Below, in pieces: positions 25,806 to 32,907 of a stretch of 38,359 nucleotides of DNA (positions are counted from its first letter, which is position 1; each line of letters opens with the position of its first letter). This stretch comes from Tannerellaceae bacterium (GTDB lineage Bacteria; Bacteroidota; Bacteroidia; Bacteroidales; Tannerellaceae). The notes beneath the pieces were generated by a model, which was not told where the DNA came from, made no database searches, and saw only the letters and a list, made by a program, of their open reading frames with translations. The stretch covers positions 1 to 38,359 of the forward strand of contig JAISDJ010000068.1 of assembly GCA_031264865.1 (NCBI GenBank). Direction: 5' to 3'. Both the position numbers and the translations under genes were made by a program.

Positions 25806-27524
25806 TTAATTACCGTAGCCTGGGTTCTGTGTAAACTCTTCCGGATTTGAAACGTTTGTAAGCTGATCACGCGGTATCGGACGCAATACATGATACTCTT
25901 TAAATTTACCGGATGTCCTGGGACTTATATTCGGATCATTCATGCGTTCCATTAGTTTGTTGGTTCGTTTCAGATCATACCAACGGTGCATTTCGCCCAT
26001 CAGCTCGCGCCCTCTTTCATCCAGGATAAAGTCGATCGTTATATCAGCAGGCTTTACGTTCATATCCTCTTCACGCCCCGGCACGGCTGCACGCATACGG
26101 ACTTTATTTATATATTCGGCTGCTTTCTGTGAATTTCCGGATAAGTATGCTGCTTCAGCTGCCAGTAAATACGTATCAGCCAGACGGTAGACAAAGACAT
26201 TCCGTGATCCGGGCGTCCAGTTTACCTCCGGTCGCTCCGGATCGAGATGTTTTACTAGATACGCATACATCTTATACGAAGTGAAACGGGTATTCGACGG
26301 CCATTCGGCATTTGGATTTTGTTCGGACTGAACATCTTTTTGCGGATCGATCTGTTCACGCATATATTCCGGCAGGAATACAAGTATAGGCCATACTTCT
26401 TTGATCTGTTCCGGCGTCCAGGGTTTTCTCGGATCAATCATCGCCAGTTCGCCTTTTGTCCATATTTTCTCTTCCATCTTCTTTGTAAACGGACTGAATA
26501 CGTTTTCTTTAACCGAATTTTCGGTTATGTTCCAACGGGATATAAAGCAATCTTCGTAGCGTTGGTCAATTGTCTCGTCAAACAATCTGATGGCATAATC
26601 GGTCGAGCGTTCACGGCTCCAGGGCCTGCCATATTCGATCACACGTAATACACCCGGATGTTCTTCCGAATAGGCGGAAGTAAAATACATGTGAGCTGTA
26701 TTACCTCCCCCGTTTAATTCGGCATTTTGTGTATATAAAACGGAGAAAAGGGCTTCCGGATTCTGTTTATTGTTTATATTCCATAATTCGGCATGTGATT
26801 TGACTAATGAGTATTTACCGGAGTTAATTATTCTTTCTGCATAACTTAAGGCTTCATCATTTCGTTTCAAGGTAAGATATACTATCGACAGATGATGCAT
26901 GGCTGCATACCGGGTGATTCGTCCGAAATCAGAAGCCGGATATGTTTCCGGTAAGTTGTTGGTAGCGAATTCTAAATCGGTAACGATCTGTGCCCAGATA
27001 TCGTCGGCTTTCGTTTTGTGAGCAGTAGTTTCAGCAGAAGTGCTCGGTTTCAATGGCATGGGTACATCGCCAAATTGCTGTACCAGGTGATAGTAATGAT
27101 GTGCCCTGATAAATAAAGCTTCCGCCAGGAACCGTTCTTTCATACTGTCATCTAATCCCGGTATGACATTGTTTTCCAGGCTTTCGATAACGGCATTACA
27201 CTGGTTGATCGTCTTATAGCAACGATACCAAAATCCTCTGACATCATCATTCGTCGCATCGATTGTCCATTCGAACCACTGTTCATGCCCTTGATGGCCG
27301 ATCCAAATATCAGAAGGACCTTCGCACATATAAATCAGGAACTCTTGTATATACATTTCCCTTAATGTGGAATACAATCCGTTTACCCCATTGGTTATTC
27401 CGTCTTTGGTTGTGTAGAAATTACCTACGGTTACTTTATTGTAAGCTGTTTCGTCTAAAAAGTCACAAGCCGATAAACATAACAAAGACAGCAAACCTAT
27501 TATTATTTTATTTCGTATTTTCAT
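25806..27524 (-). CDS. SusD/RagB-family nutrient-binding lipoprotein
   Basis: A 572-residue lipoprotein, lipobox Cys20 (LSAC). Typical SusD segments are visible: CDFLDETAYNKVT after the lipid-bearing Cys, FIRAHHYYHLVQQFGDVPMPL (TPR-like helices), TYLLAAEAAYLSGN, and near the C-terminus FILDERGRELMGEMHRWYDLKRT. It forms the surface lid of the partner SusC, which lies 22 bp upstream in the operon, and the glycosidase follows 19 bp downstream. The glycan bound is unknown. Confidence 0.96.
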   Translation of the reverse strand: MKIRNKIIIGLLSLLCLSACDFLDETAYNKVTVGNFYTTKDGITNGVNGLYSTLREMYIQEFLIYMCEGPSDIWIGHQGHEQWFEWTIDATNDDVRGFWYRCYKTINQCNAVIESLENNVIPGLDDSMKERFLAEALFIRAHHYYHLVQQFGDVPMPLKPSTSAETTAHKTKADDIWAQIVTDLEFATNNLPETYPASDFGRITRYAAMHHLSIVYLTLKRNDEALSYAERIINSGKYSLVKSHAELWNINNKQNPEALFSVLYTQNAELNGGGNTAHMYFTSAYSEEHPGVLRVIEYGRPWSRERSTDYAIRLFDETIDQRYEDCFISRWNITENSVKENVFSPFTKKMEEKIWTKGELAMIDPRKPWTPEQIKEVWPILVFLPEYMREQIDPQKDVQSEQNPNAEWPSNTRFTSYKMYAYLVKHLDPERPEVNWTPGSRNVFVYRLADTYLLAAEAAYLSGNSQKAAEYINKVRMRAAVPGREEDMNVKPADITIDFILDERGRELMGEMHRWYDLKRTNKLMERMNDPNISPRTSGKFKEYHVLRPIPRDQLTNVSNPEEFTQNPGYGN

Positions 27525-27546
27525 ATTCTATTTTCTAATTAGATTA

Positions 27547-30500
27547 TTAAAAACTTGCATTTATTCCGAATACAAACGAGGTTAAAGGGCGATGGTCGGT
27601 ATAACTGTTACAATTCTCCGGATCTAGTCCAACGTAATCGCTCTTTGTCCATGTATATGGATTCTCAACCATAAAATATACTCTGAACCTCTCGCTGTGA
27701 AACTTCCTCGAAACCTTTTTGGGCAGGGTATATCCTAAATTGATATTCTTCAGACGTATAAACGATAGATCCCGGTAAGCATAATCGCTTTGTACCAATA
27801 GATTCTGCTGATTGGTTATGGCTGGTTTCGGACAGGCATTGGTCGGATTATCGGGTGTCCAGAAATCGACGTCCAGATGGTTATAACGGGTTGAACCGGC
27901 TTCGTCGGTCAGTACGCCCAGTATCTGACCATATTTCTGGCGTGTATAGAAATAGATATTCAGGTCGAAGTCTTTATAATACAATCCGGTGGAAAAACCG
28001 GCAGTCCATTTCGGTATCCTGTTGTATATAAATAAATCGTCCTGATCATATTTATCGTTCTTGTTTACATCTTCCACTTTGGGAGCTCCCGGTTCACGGG
28101 AATACTTGGCTGCTTCAGTTTCTTCGCCATATTGCCATACTCCTGCATATTTATACAGATGTTCCACATAAAGGGGTTGGCCGATAAACCATTTATTACC
28201 TGGGCTGTCTTCCTTGCCGTTGAATAATTCAACGATTTCGTTCTTATTGTAACCAAAAGTAAAATCGAGAGTACACCTGAAATCTTTTGTTACGACAGGT
28301 ACCGTATTCAATACAACTTCTATCCCTGAGTTACGCATCTTACCTACATTCTGCCAAGTGAATTCATATCCTGTAGTGACCGGTAAATTCCGTTGCATCA
28401 ATAAATCATGTGTATTCCGGATATATCCGTCAATAGAACCATTGATCCGGTTATTCAGAAAACCGAAATCGATACCGGCATTATATTCTTCCGTACGTTC
28501 CCATCCTAATTGGTTATTGGGTAACTCAGTAGGCAGGTAGCCCATTGCCGATTGCTCAGTTGTACCGAAATAATATACATATCTGCCCAAAGCGCCTTGT
28601 GTAGCGTATTCGGCGATAGCCGTATTGCCGGAATTTCCCCAACTCAAACGTAATTTTAGATTAGATAGCCAGTCAACCTCATAAAGGAAAGCTTCTTCAT
28701 TGATACGCCAGGCTAATGCCGCAGACGGGAAAAAGTCCCACTTGTTTCCGTCTGCCAGACGGGAAGAACCATCGTAACGACCGGTTAATGTCAATAAATA
28801 GCGATCCTTGAATGAATAATTGATACGTCCCATAAAGGACAACAAGGTCCACTTACGAACGGAAGAAAGACGAGAAAATACATCCGGAGCTTCATTTACA
28901 TTATACCAGGAACCAAAATAAGGCATATCCTGGCCTGTCAGACCTACCAGTTCCGACCTGTCTGTTTGCATATCATGCACTAATGAAACATCAAAACTAT
29001 GTTCTTCCAGTATTTTTTTATAGTTCAACAAATTCGTAAATGTGATCTGTTGACTATTCGTTTTTTTGAATTCGGCCGAAGGAGAAGCTAATTGACGGGC
29101 TTGCGTTGTAGCGCTCCGATAGATGCCATTCTCGATAGCCGACATACCATAGGTCAGACTCGTACGGAACTTCAAGCCGCTGATTATTTCCCAGTCTGCA
29201 AAGAGATTCAATAAGATCCGGGTTCGTTTTTCTTTGTTATCTACATTATTTTTATCGATATCGAACATTGGGTTCGAGTGTAACACAGTCTGATACCAAC
29301 CGCTGTTGTAAAAACGCATTTCTCCGTTTTCGTCATACACTTCCGTCAGTGGGTCCAGTACAGTCCCGTATTTCCACACACTGTTATCGCCATTATTACG
29401 GGTAGTCAAAGCCAGCAAAGAAGAATATCCGATAGTGAAATTCTTCGCCAGTTCCATATCCCCATTGATACGAGCCGAGAAGCGTTCATAGTTCATGTTG
29501 TCGATAATACTCTGGTCTTTGTTATATCCTAATACCAACATATTCCGGTTATGTCCGGCCGATTGATTGATGCTGATATTATGATCTGTTTTATATCCTG
29601 TTCCGCCGAACATCAGATCCTGCCAGTCTGTGAACTGTCCGGTATTAAGGGCATTTAGCTGGATATCATCAAATATTTCCTTATCCGTTTTACCCTGGTT
29701 GGCGGCTCTCTTCCAGTCGGCATACTTTTCACCGCTCATCATATCGTAATTCTTGAACGATTTGGAAACTCCGGCATATCCATCATAGTTGATTGTCAGT
29801 TGTGAATCTTTCCGGGCGCGTTTTGTCGTAATGATAATAACCCCATTGGCTCCTCGTGAGCCATATATCGCAGTCGATGAAGCATCTTTCAATATATCGA
29901 TCGATTCTATTTCGGCTGGATTGATCTCGTCAACCTTTCCGGCAAAGGGTGCATCATCCACTACGATCAGCGGACTATTTCCGGCATTGATTGAATTATA
30001 TCCACGAATAAGAATGGTAGAAGAAGAACCCGGAGCGTTTCCCATCGTAATATCTGCTCCGGCTATTTTCCCTTGTAATGCCTGTATCGGATCTTTCATT
30101 ACAGCCTGGTTCTGAATTGAAGAAGAGGAGAGTTGGGAAACAGAACCTGTCATATCTCTTTTTTTAATTGTTCCATATCCTACGACCAACACTTCTTCTA
30201 AAGCCTGAATATTTTCCGTCAGCGTAATCTCGAAGAAAGTTTTTCCTTTAACGGAAATCTCTTGCGGATTGTATCCGATATAAGAAACAATTAATACGGC
30301 ATTTTGCGGAACTTCAAGCTGAAATTGTCCGTTTATATCCGTTATTATTCCACTGGCAGCGCCTTTTACTATAATATTGGCGCCAACAATCGGTTCTCCG
30401 GATTCATCTAAAACGATACCGGTTATTTTCTTTTGATTAGTCTCAGGCACCTGTTTCGCAATAGCCGATTTCAGTGTTAATACAATTAATGATTCATTTT

Positions 30501-30756
30501 CTTTTTTATAAGATATTTCTGTATTAACCAGCAATTTGTTTAACGCTTCGTCTATCGTAGCATTTTCTACAACAAGACTGCTTTTTTTGTCGAGACTGGA
30601 CAGATCGTCATTATAAAAGAATTTATAATCACTGGAACGTTCGATCACACTAAGTATTTGACGGATAGGTTGATTTTTTACATTTACTGTAATTTGTGCA
30701 AATAGTGTCGGTGATATCAATAAAAGGAATAGTGTATTAATAAATACATTTTTCAT
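27547..30756 (-). CDS. SusC/RagA-family TonB-linked transporter with STN signalling domain
   Basis: A 1069-residue transporter. After the signal peptide (MKNVFINTLFLLLISPTLFA) an STN domain spans about residues 25-72 (KNQPIRQILSVIERSSDYKFFYN), the part that contacts a FecR anti-sigma factor when substrate is bound. A carboxypeptidase-regulatory-like domain (about 105-165), a plug (VVGYGTIKKRDMTGSVS, IESIDILKDASSTAIYGSRG) and the barrel follow. The presence of STN and the FecI/FecR pair directly upstream indicate trans-envelope induction by the imported glycan. Its 5' region carries copy 1 of a two-hairpin element on the opposite strand. Confidence 0.97.
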   Translation of the reverse strand: MKNVFINTLFLLLISPTLFAQITVNVKNQPIRQILSVIERSSDYKFFYNDDLSSLDKKSSLVVENATIDEALNKLLVNTEISYKKENESLIVLTLKSAIAKQVPETNQKKITGIVLDESGEPIVGANIIVKGAASGIITDINGQFQLEVPQNAVLIVSYIGYNPQEISVKGKTFFEITLTENIQALEEVLVVGYGTIKKRDMTGSVSQLSSSSIQNQAVMKDPIQALQGKIAGADITMGNAPGSSSTILIRGYNSINAGNSPLIVVDDAPFAGKVDEINPAEIESIDILKDASSTAIYGSRGANGVIIITTKRARKDSQLTINYDGYAGVSKSFKNYDMMSGEKYADWKRAANQGKTDKEIFDDIQLNALNTGQFTDWQDLMFGGTGYKTDHNISINQSAGHNRNMLVLGYNKDQSIIDNMNYERFSARINGDMELAKNFTIGYSSLLALTTRNNGDNSVWKYGTVLDPLTEVYDENGEMRFYNSGWYQTVLHSNPMFDIDKNNVDNKEKRTRILLNLFADWEIISGLKFRTSLTYGMSAIENGIYRSATTQARQLASPSAEFKKTNSQQITFTNLLNYKKILEEHSFDVSLVHDMQTDRSELVGLTGQDMPYFGSWYNVNEAPDVFSRLSSVRKWTLLSFMGRINYSFKDRYLLTLTGRYDGSSRLADGNKWDFFPSAALAWRINEEAFLYEVDWLSNLKLRLSWGNSGNTAIAEYATQGALGRYVYYFGTTEQSAMGYLPTELPNNQLGWERTEEYNAGIDFGFLNNRINGSIDGYIRNTHDLLMQRNLPVTTGYEFTWQNVGKMRNSGIEVVLNTVPVVTKDFRCTLDFTFGYNKNEIVELFNGKEDSPGNKWFIGQPLYVEHLYKYAGVWQYGEETEAAKYSREPGAPKVEDVNKNDKYDQDDLFIYNRIPKWTAGFSTGLYYKDFDLNIYFYTRQKYGQILGVLTDEAGSTRYNHLDVDFWTPDNPTNACPKPAITNQQNLLVQSDYAYRDLSFIRLKNINLGYTLPKKVSRKFHSERFRVYFMVENPYTWTKSDYVGLDPENCNSYTDHRPLTSFVFGINASF

Positions 30757-30769
30757 GTTTTAATATTTA

Positions 30770-30855
30770 AAGGTATTAATTATTGCGCCTGTTACTTGCA
30801 AGATACCGTGGCGCATTTTATTATCACACAGGGACAGTATCATGATACTGTGCCC
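30770..30855 (+). ncRNA. Two-hairpin conserved element, copy 1 (antisense to susC leader)
   Basis: Read on the + strand: AAGGTA (30770), a stem TGCGCC (30784-30789) / GGCGCA (30810-30815) with a 20-base loop, TTTTATTATCACACAG, then a second palindrome ACAGTATCATGATACTGT (30834-30851). The copy at 32607-32694, in opposite orientation, shares the loop at 19 of 20 positions and the TTTTTATTATCACACAGGGACAG-like linker, while its stems differ but still pair. The first stem plus T-rich tail looks like a terminator of a small RNA antisense to the susC leader. An analogous antisense RNA (DonS) is known from a B. fragilis sigma/anti-sigma PUL; identity with it is not claimed. Confidence 0.55.
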
Positions 30856-30911
30856 TTTAGGGTTGGGTTTATTCTATTGTGTTTTCATACTGTTCTTTTC
30901 AAGTTAAACAA

Positions 30912-31856
30912 TTATTTCAAGGCTCTCTCATAATCTTGTTTTTGTTTCTTATTCTCACGTAATATGATCAAACTGTCTTTAATTTCGTAGGAAAGTGGTG
31001 ATGTTAAAGATAAAATTTGTAATATGCTTTCCAGACTTGTATTTTTCAAGGAACCTCTGAAACGTAGCTTTTTAAGCGCTTCAGATTCGAATATAATGGT
31101 TGTATTGTAATATCTTTCCAATATTTTAGCTATGTTTTCAAACGTTTCAGGTTTAAAGTTCAATATATTATCTTTCCAACCTGCATATTCCCATGCATTA
31201 GAAACCTGATTGTTCTGCATTCTATGATTTAGTTTATTATATACTGTAATATGATTGGGTAGCATTGTTATCTTATCATAATCCGATTCGACATCCACTT
31301 TTCCGGTCATTAAGGCGATGGAAATATGCTCTTCATCGTCGTATGATTTAATATTGAATGAAGTACCGAGCACTTTTACGGCAATACCTCCTGTTTGTAC
31401 GATAAATGCTCTTTCTTTATCGGGAGTAACCTCAAAGAAAGCTTCCCCATGGAGTTGGACTACACGTTCTTTATGATTAAAATGAGTCCCGTATGTAACT
31501 TCCGAATCGGAGTTGATCCATACTTTTGTTCCGTCGGGAAGTATTATGCTTGCTTTCTGTCCCTTCTCTACAGCCACAGTTGTATCGGAGAGATTGCTTT
31601 TACCTTGGTCGTAGAAGTAAACAGTTATTCCAGTAGCAAGCAAAAGCATGAATATGGCAGCGATAGAGGCAACCCATTTGATAAACGGTTTTATAGATTT
31701 CTTGGGTTTACCCAATATGGCTACCGATGCTGTCTGCGAAATGTCCAGTCGTGGTTTGATCCTGTTTAATAACTCTTTTTTTAATACCGGATCCATTTCT
31801 TCTGACGCATTTTCCCATTGCTCCTGTACCCATGAATTATAGTCCTGCTCTGTCAT
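30912..31856 (-). CDS. FecR-family anti-sigma factor
   Basis: A 314-residue single-pass inner-membrane protein. The cytoplasmic N-terminus (about 1-75) would hold the sigma factor, one membrane segment follows (about 76-100, WVASIAAIFMLLLATGITVYFY), then the periplasmic FecR domain (about 110-210: VAVEKGQKASIILPDGTKVWINSDS, GEAFFEVTPDKERAFIVQTGG, VKVLGTSFNIKSY) and a C-terminal DUF4974/STN-like part (FENIAKILERYYNTTIIFE). It transmits the substrate signal from the STN domain of the SusC receptor to the sigma factor. The gene order sigma, anti-sigma, susC is standard for this class of locus. Confidence 0.96.
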   Translation of the reverse strand: MTEQDYNSWVQEQWENASEEMDPVLKKELLNRIKPRLDISQTASVAILGKPKKSIKPFIKWVASIAAIFMLLLATGITVYFYDQGKSNLSDTTVAVEKGQKASIILPDGTKVWINSDSEVTYGTHFNHKERVVQLHGEAFFEVTPDKERAFIVQTGGIAVKVLGTSFNIKSYDDEEHISIALMTGKVDVESDYDKITMLPNHITVYNKLNHRMQNNQVSNAWEYAGWKDNILNFKPETFENIAKILERYYNTTIIFESEALKKLRFRGSLKNTSLESILQILSLTSPLSYEIKDSLIILRENKKQKQDYERALK

Positions 31857-31931
31857 TTTTAATTGCTTGTTGTTAGTTGTACAAATAAGTGAGTAAAAAC
31901 CGTTACGGTTACTTCAATATTTAACATTTAT

Positions 31932-32507
31932 TCATAGTAAGCAGAGAACAAGAAGGGGTATACTGTAATTATAATGCTGTGATATTTTCTTTCGCAAAAA
32001 GCTTATAGCCTTTCGGAGTTGAGATTCTACAGTGTTTTCGGATATGTTTAGTTTTTTTGCGATTTCTTTATTACTGTATAGATGGCGGCGGCTAAGAACA
32101 AACACTTCTTTTCGTGCTGGCGGAAGCTGCTCTATCAGCGTATTTATGTATTCCTCCAGCATTCTGAACTCAACCTCTTTTTCCGTTGTATTCTCAGCAG
32201 GTATATAATGTATGAGATTCTTCTGATATAAAAGTTCATTGATCCGTTTCTGATGGATATTGGAAAGTAGGTTCTTGGCTATGGTGAAGATAAAAGTAGA
32301 AAATGTCTTTTCGGGATCCAGTGATGATTTGTTTTCCCATATTTTGATGAAAACTTGTTGTACGATCTCTTCCGCCAGATAATTTTCGCCTGTAGTCATT
32401 TTCATAACAAAATTGTAGAGTTTTCCACTCCACTTGTTATAAAGATAATCAAAAGCAGTGATATCTCCATTCTTCAGGTTACGAATATGTAGTTGTTCTT
32501 CATGCAT
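31932..32507 (-). CDS. RNA polymerase ECF sigma factor, FecI-like
   Basis: The start is placed at the ATG at 32507 (MHEEQLHIRNLKNGD). A longer version begins with TTG at 32531, but that overlaps a -7 box (TATCTTTG, 32529-32536, minus strand) whose transcript would begin about 32522. The 191-residue product has region 2 (AFDYLYNKWSGKLYNFV, AEEIVQQVFIKIWENKSSL, TFSTFIFTIAKNLLSN) and region 4 (EQLPPARKEVFVLSRRHLYSNKEIAKKLNISENTVESQLRKAI). It would direct transcription of the downstream SusC/SusD/glycosidase operon when freed by FecR. Confidence 0.95.
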   Translation of the reverse strand: MHEEQLHIRNLKNGDITAFDYLYNKWSGKLYNFVMKMTTGENYLAEEIVQQVFIKIWENKSSLDPEKTFSTFIFTIAKNLLSNIHQKRINELLYQKNLIHYIPAENTTEKEVEFRMLEEYINTLIEQLPPARKEVFVLSRRHLYSNKEIAKKLNISENTVESQLRKAISFLRKKISQHYNYSIPLLVLCLL

Positions 32508-32528
32508 ATTGGATTCAGGACAATAAGA

Positions 32529-32536
32529 CAAAGATA
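32529..32536 (-). promoter_or_regulatory. -7 box of the sigma factor gene
   Basis: On the minus strand TATCTTTG matches TAnnTTTG and lies 22 bp before the ATG at 32507. No clear -33 element was found. It supports choosing the ATG over the upstream TTG. Confidence 0.5.
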
Positions 32537-32606
32537 TAAGATTTTCGCCTATGTATGTTAGTTTTTGTAAAAAGATCGTATAGGAAAGAAGTAGAAAATA
32601 AAGCGA

Positions 32607-32694
32607 GGACAGTGCATAGAAACACTGTCCCTGTGTGATAATAAAAACGTACTACGGTATCTTGCAAATAACAAGTACAGTTCTTATTTACCTT
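32607..32694 (-). ncRNA. Two-hairpin conserved element, copy 2 (inverted relative to copy 1)
   Basis: Read on the minus strand: AAGGTA (32694-32689), a stem GTACT/AGTAC (+ strand 32674-32678 and 32649-32653) with a 20-base loop, GTTTTTATTATCACACAG, then the hairpin GGACAGTG/CACTGTCC (+ strand 32607-32614 and 32623-32630). A perfect -7 box TACCTTTG lies just upstream on the minus strand (32710-32703), so a transcript of about 50-90 bases ending at or after this terminator-like stem is possible. It lies between the divergent sigma factor and receptor promoters and outside both expected leaders. Confidence 0.55.
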
Positions 32695-32813
32695 ATGAGT
32701 TACAAAGGTAAAGGATAATTTTGGATTATCTTGATTTAATATTAATATTTGTAGTTACGAATCATCTGTCTGATTTCTTTCATTCTTATTAGTGCAGTAC
32801 TAATTTATTCCAT

Positions 32814-32841
32814 TCGTCAAGCAAACTCTACTATTCGTCAG
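32814..32841 (+). promoter_or_regulatory. Direct-repeat operator B (putative LytTR site)
   Basis: TTCGTCA occurs at 32814-32820 and again at 32835-32841, each preceded by A, with a 21-bp period. The repeat ends 31 bp before the -7 box TAGCTTTG at 32872-32879, exactly as for operator A. The downstream operon encodes a LytTR response regulator, the natural candidate to bind it. Confidence 0.65.
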
Positions 32842-32871
32842 ATTAATTCGAGTATTGCAATGTACAATCAT

Positions 32872-32879
32872 AGCTTTGA
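32872..32879 (+). promoter_or_regulatory. -7 box of the second beta-barrel receptor operon
   Basis: TAGCTTTG matches TAnnTTTG, 29 bp before the start codon. The expected -33 position lacks TTTG, in keeping with an activator-dependent promoter. Confidence 0.55.
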
Positions 32880-32907
32880 ACCGTAAATCAATTAAATTCA
32901 AACGTAT

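Noticed and set aside
24809-25891. Longer glycosidase start at 25891
   Set aside because: It would extend into the SusD gene and place 35 residues before an obvious signal peptide.
30657-30686. Promoter on the + strand within the susC 5' end (TTTG, 18 bp, TACATTTA) for an antisense RNA
   Set aside because: The -7 element has a mismatch at the important last G and such weak matches are frequent in AT-rich sequence; not strong enough to list as a feature.
30770-32694. Insertion sequence or transposon bounded by inverted repeats
   Set aside because: No transposase is present, the enclosed genes are a normal sigma/anti-sigma pair in standard order, and the repeats differ by compensatory changes rather than being identical; kept only as an alternative.
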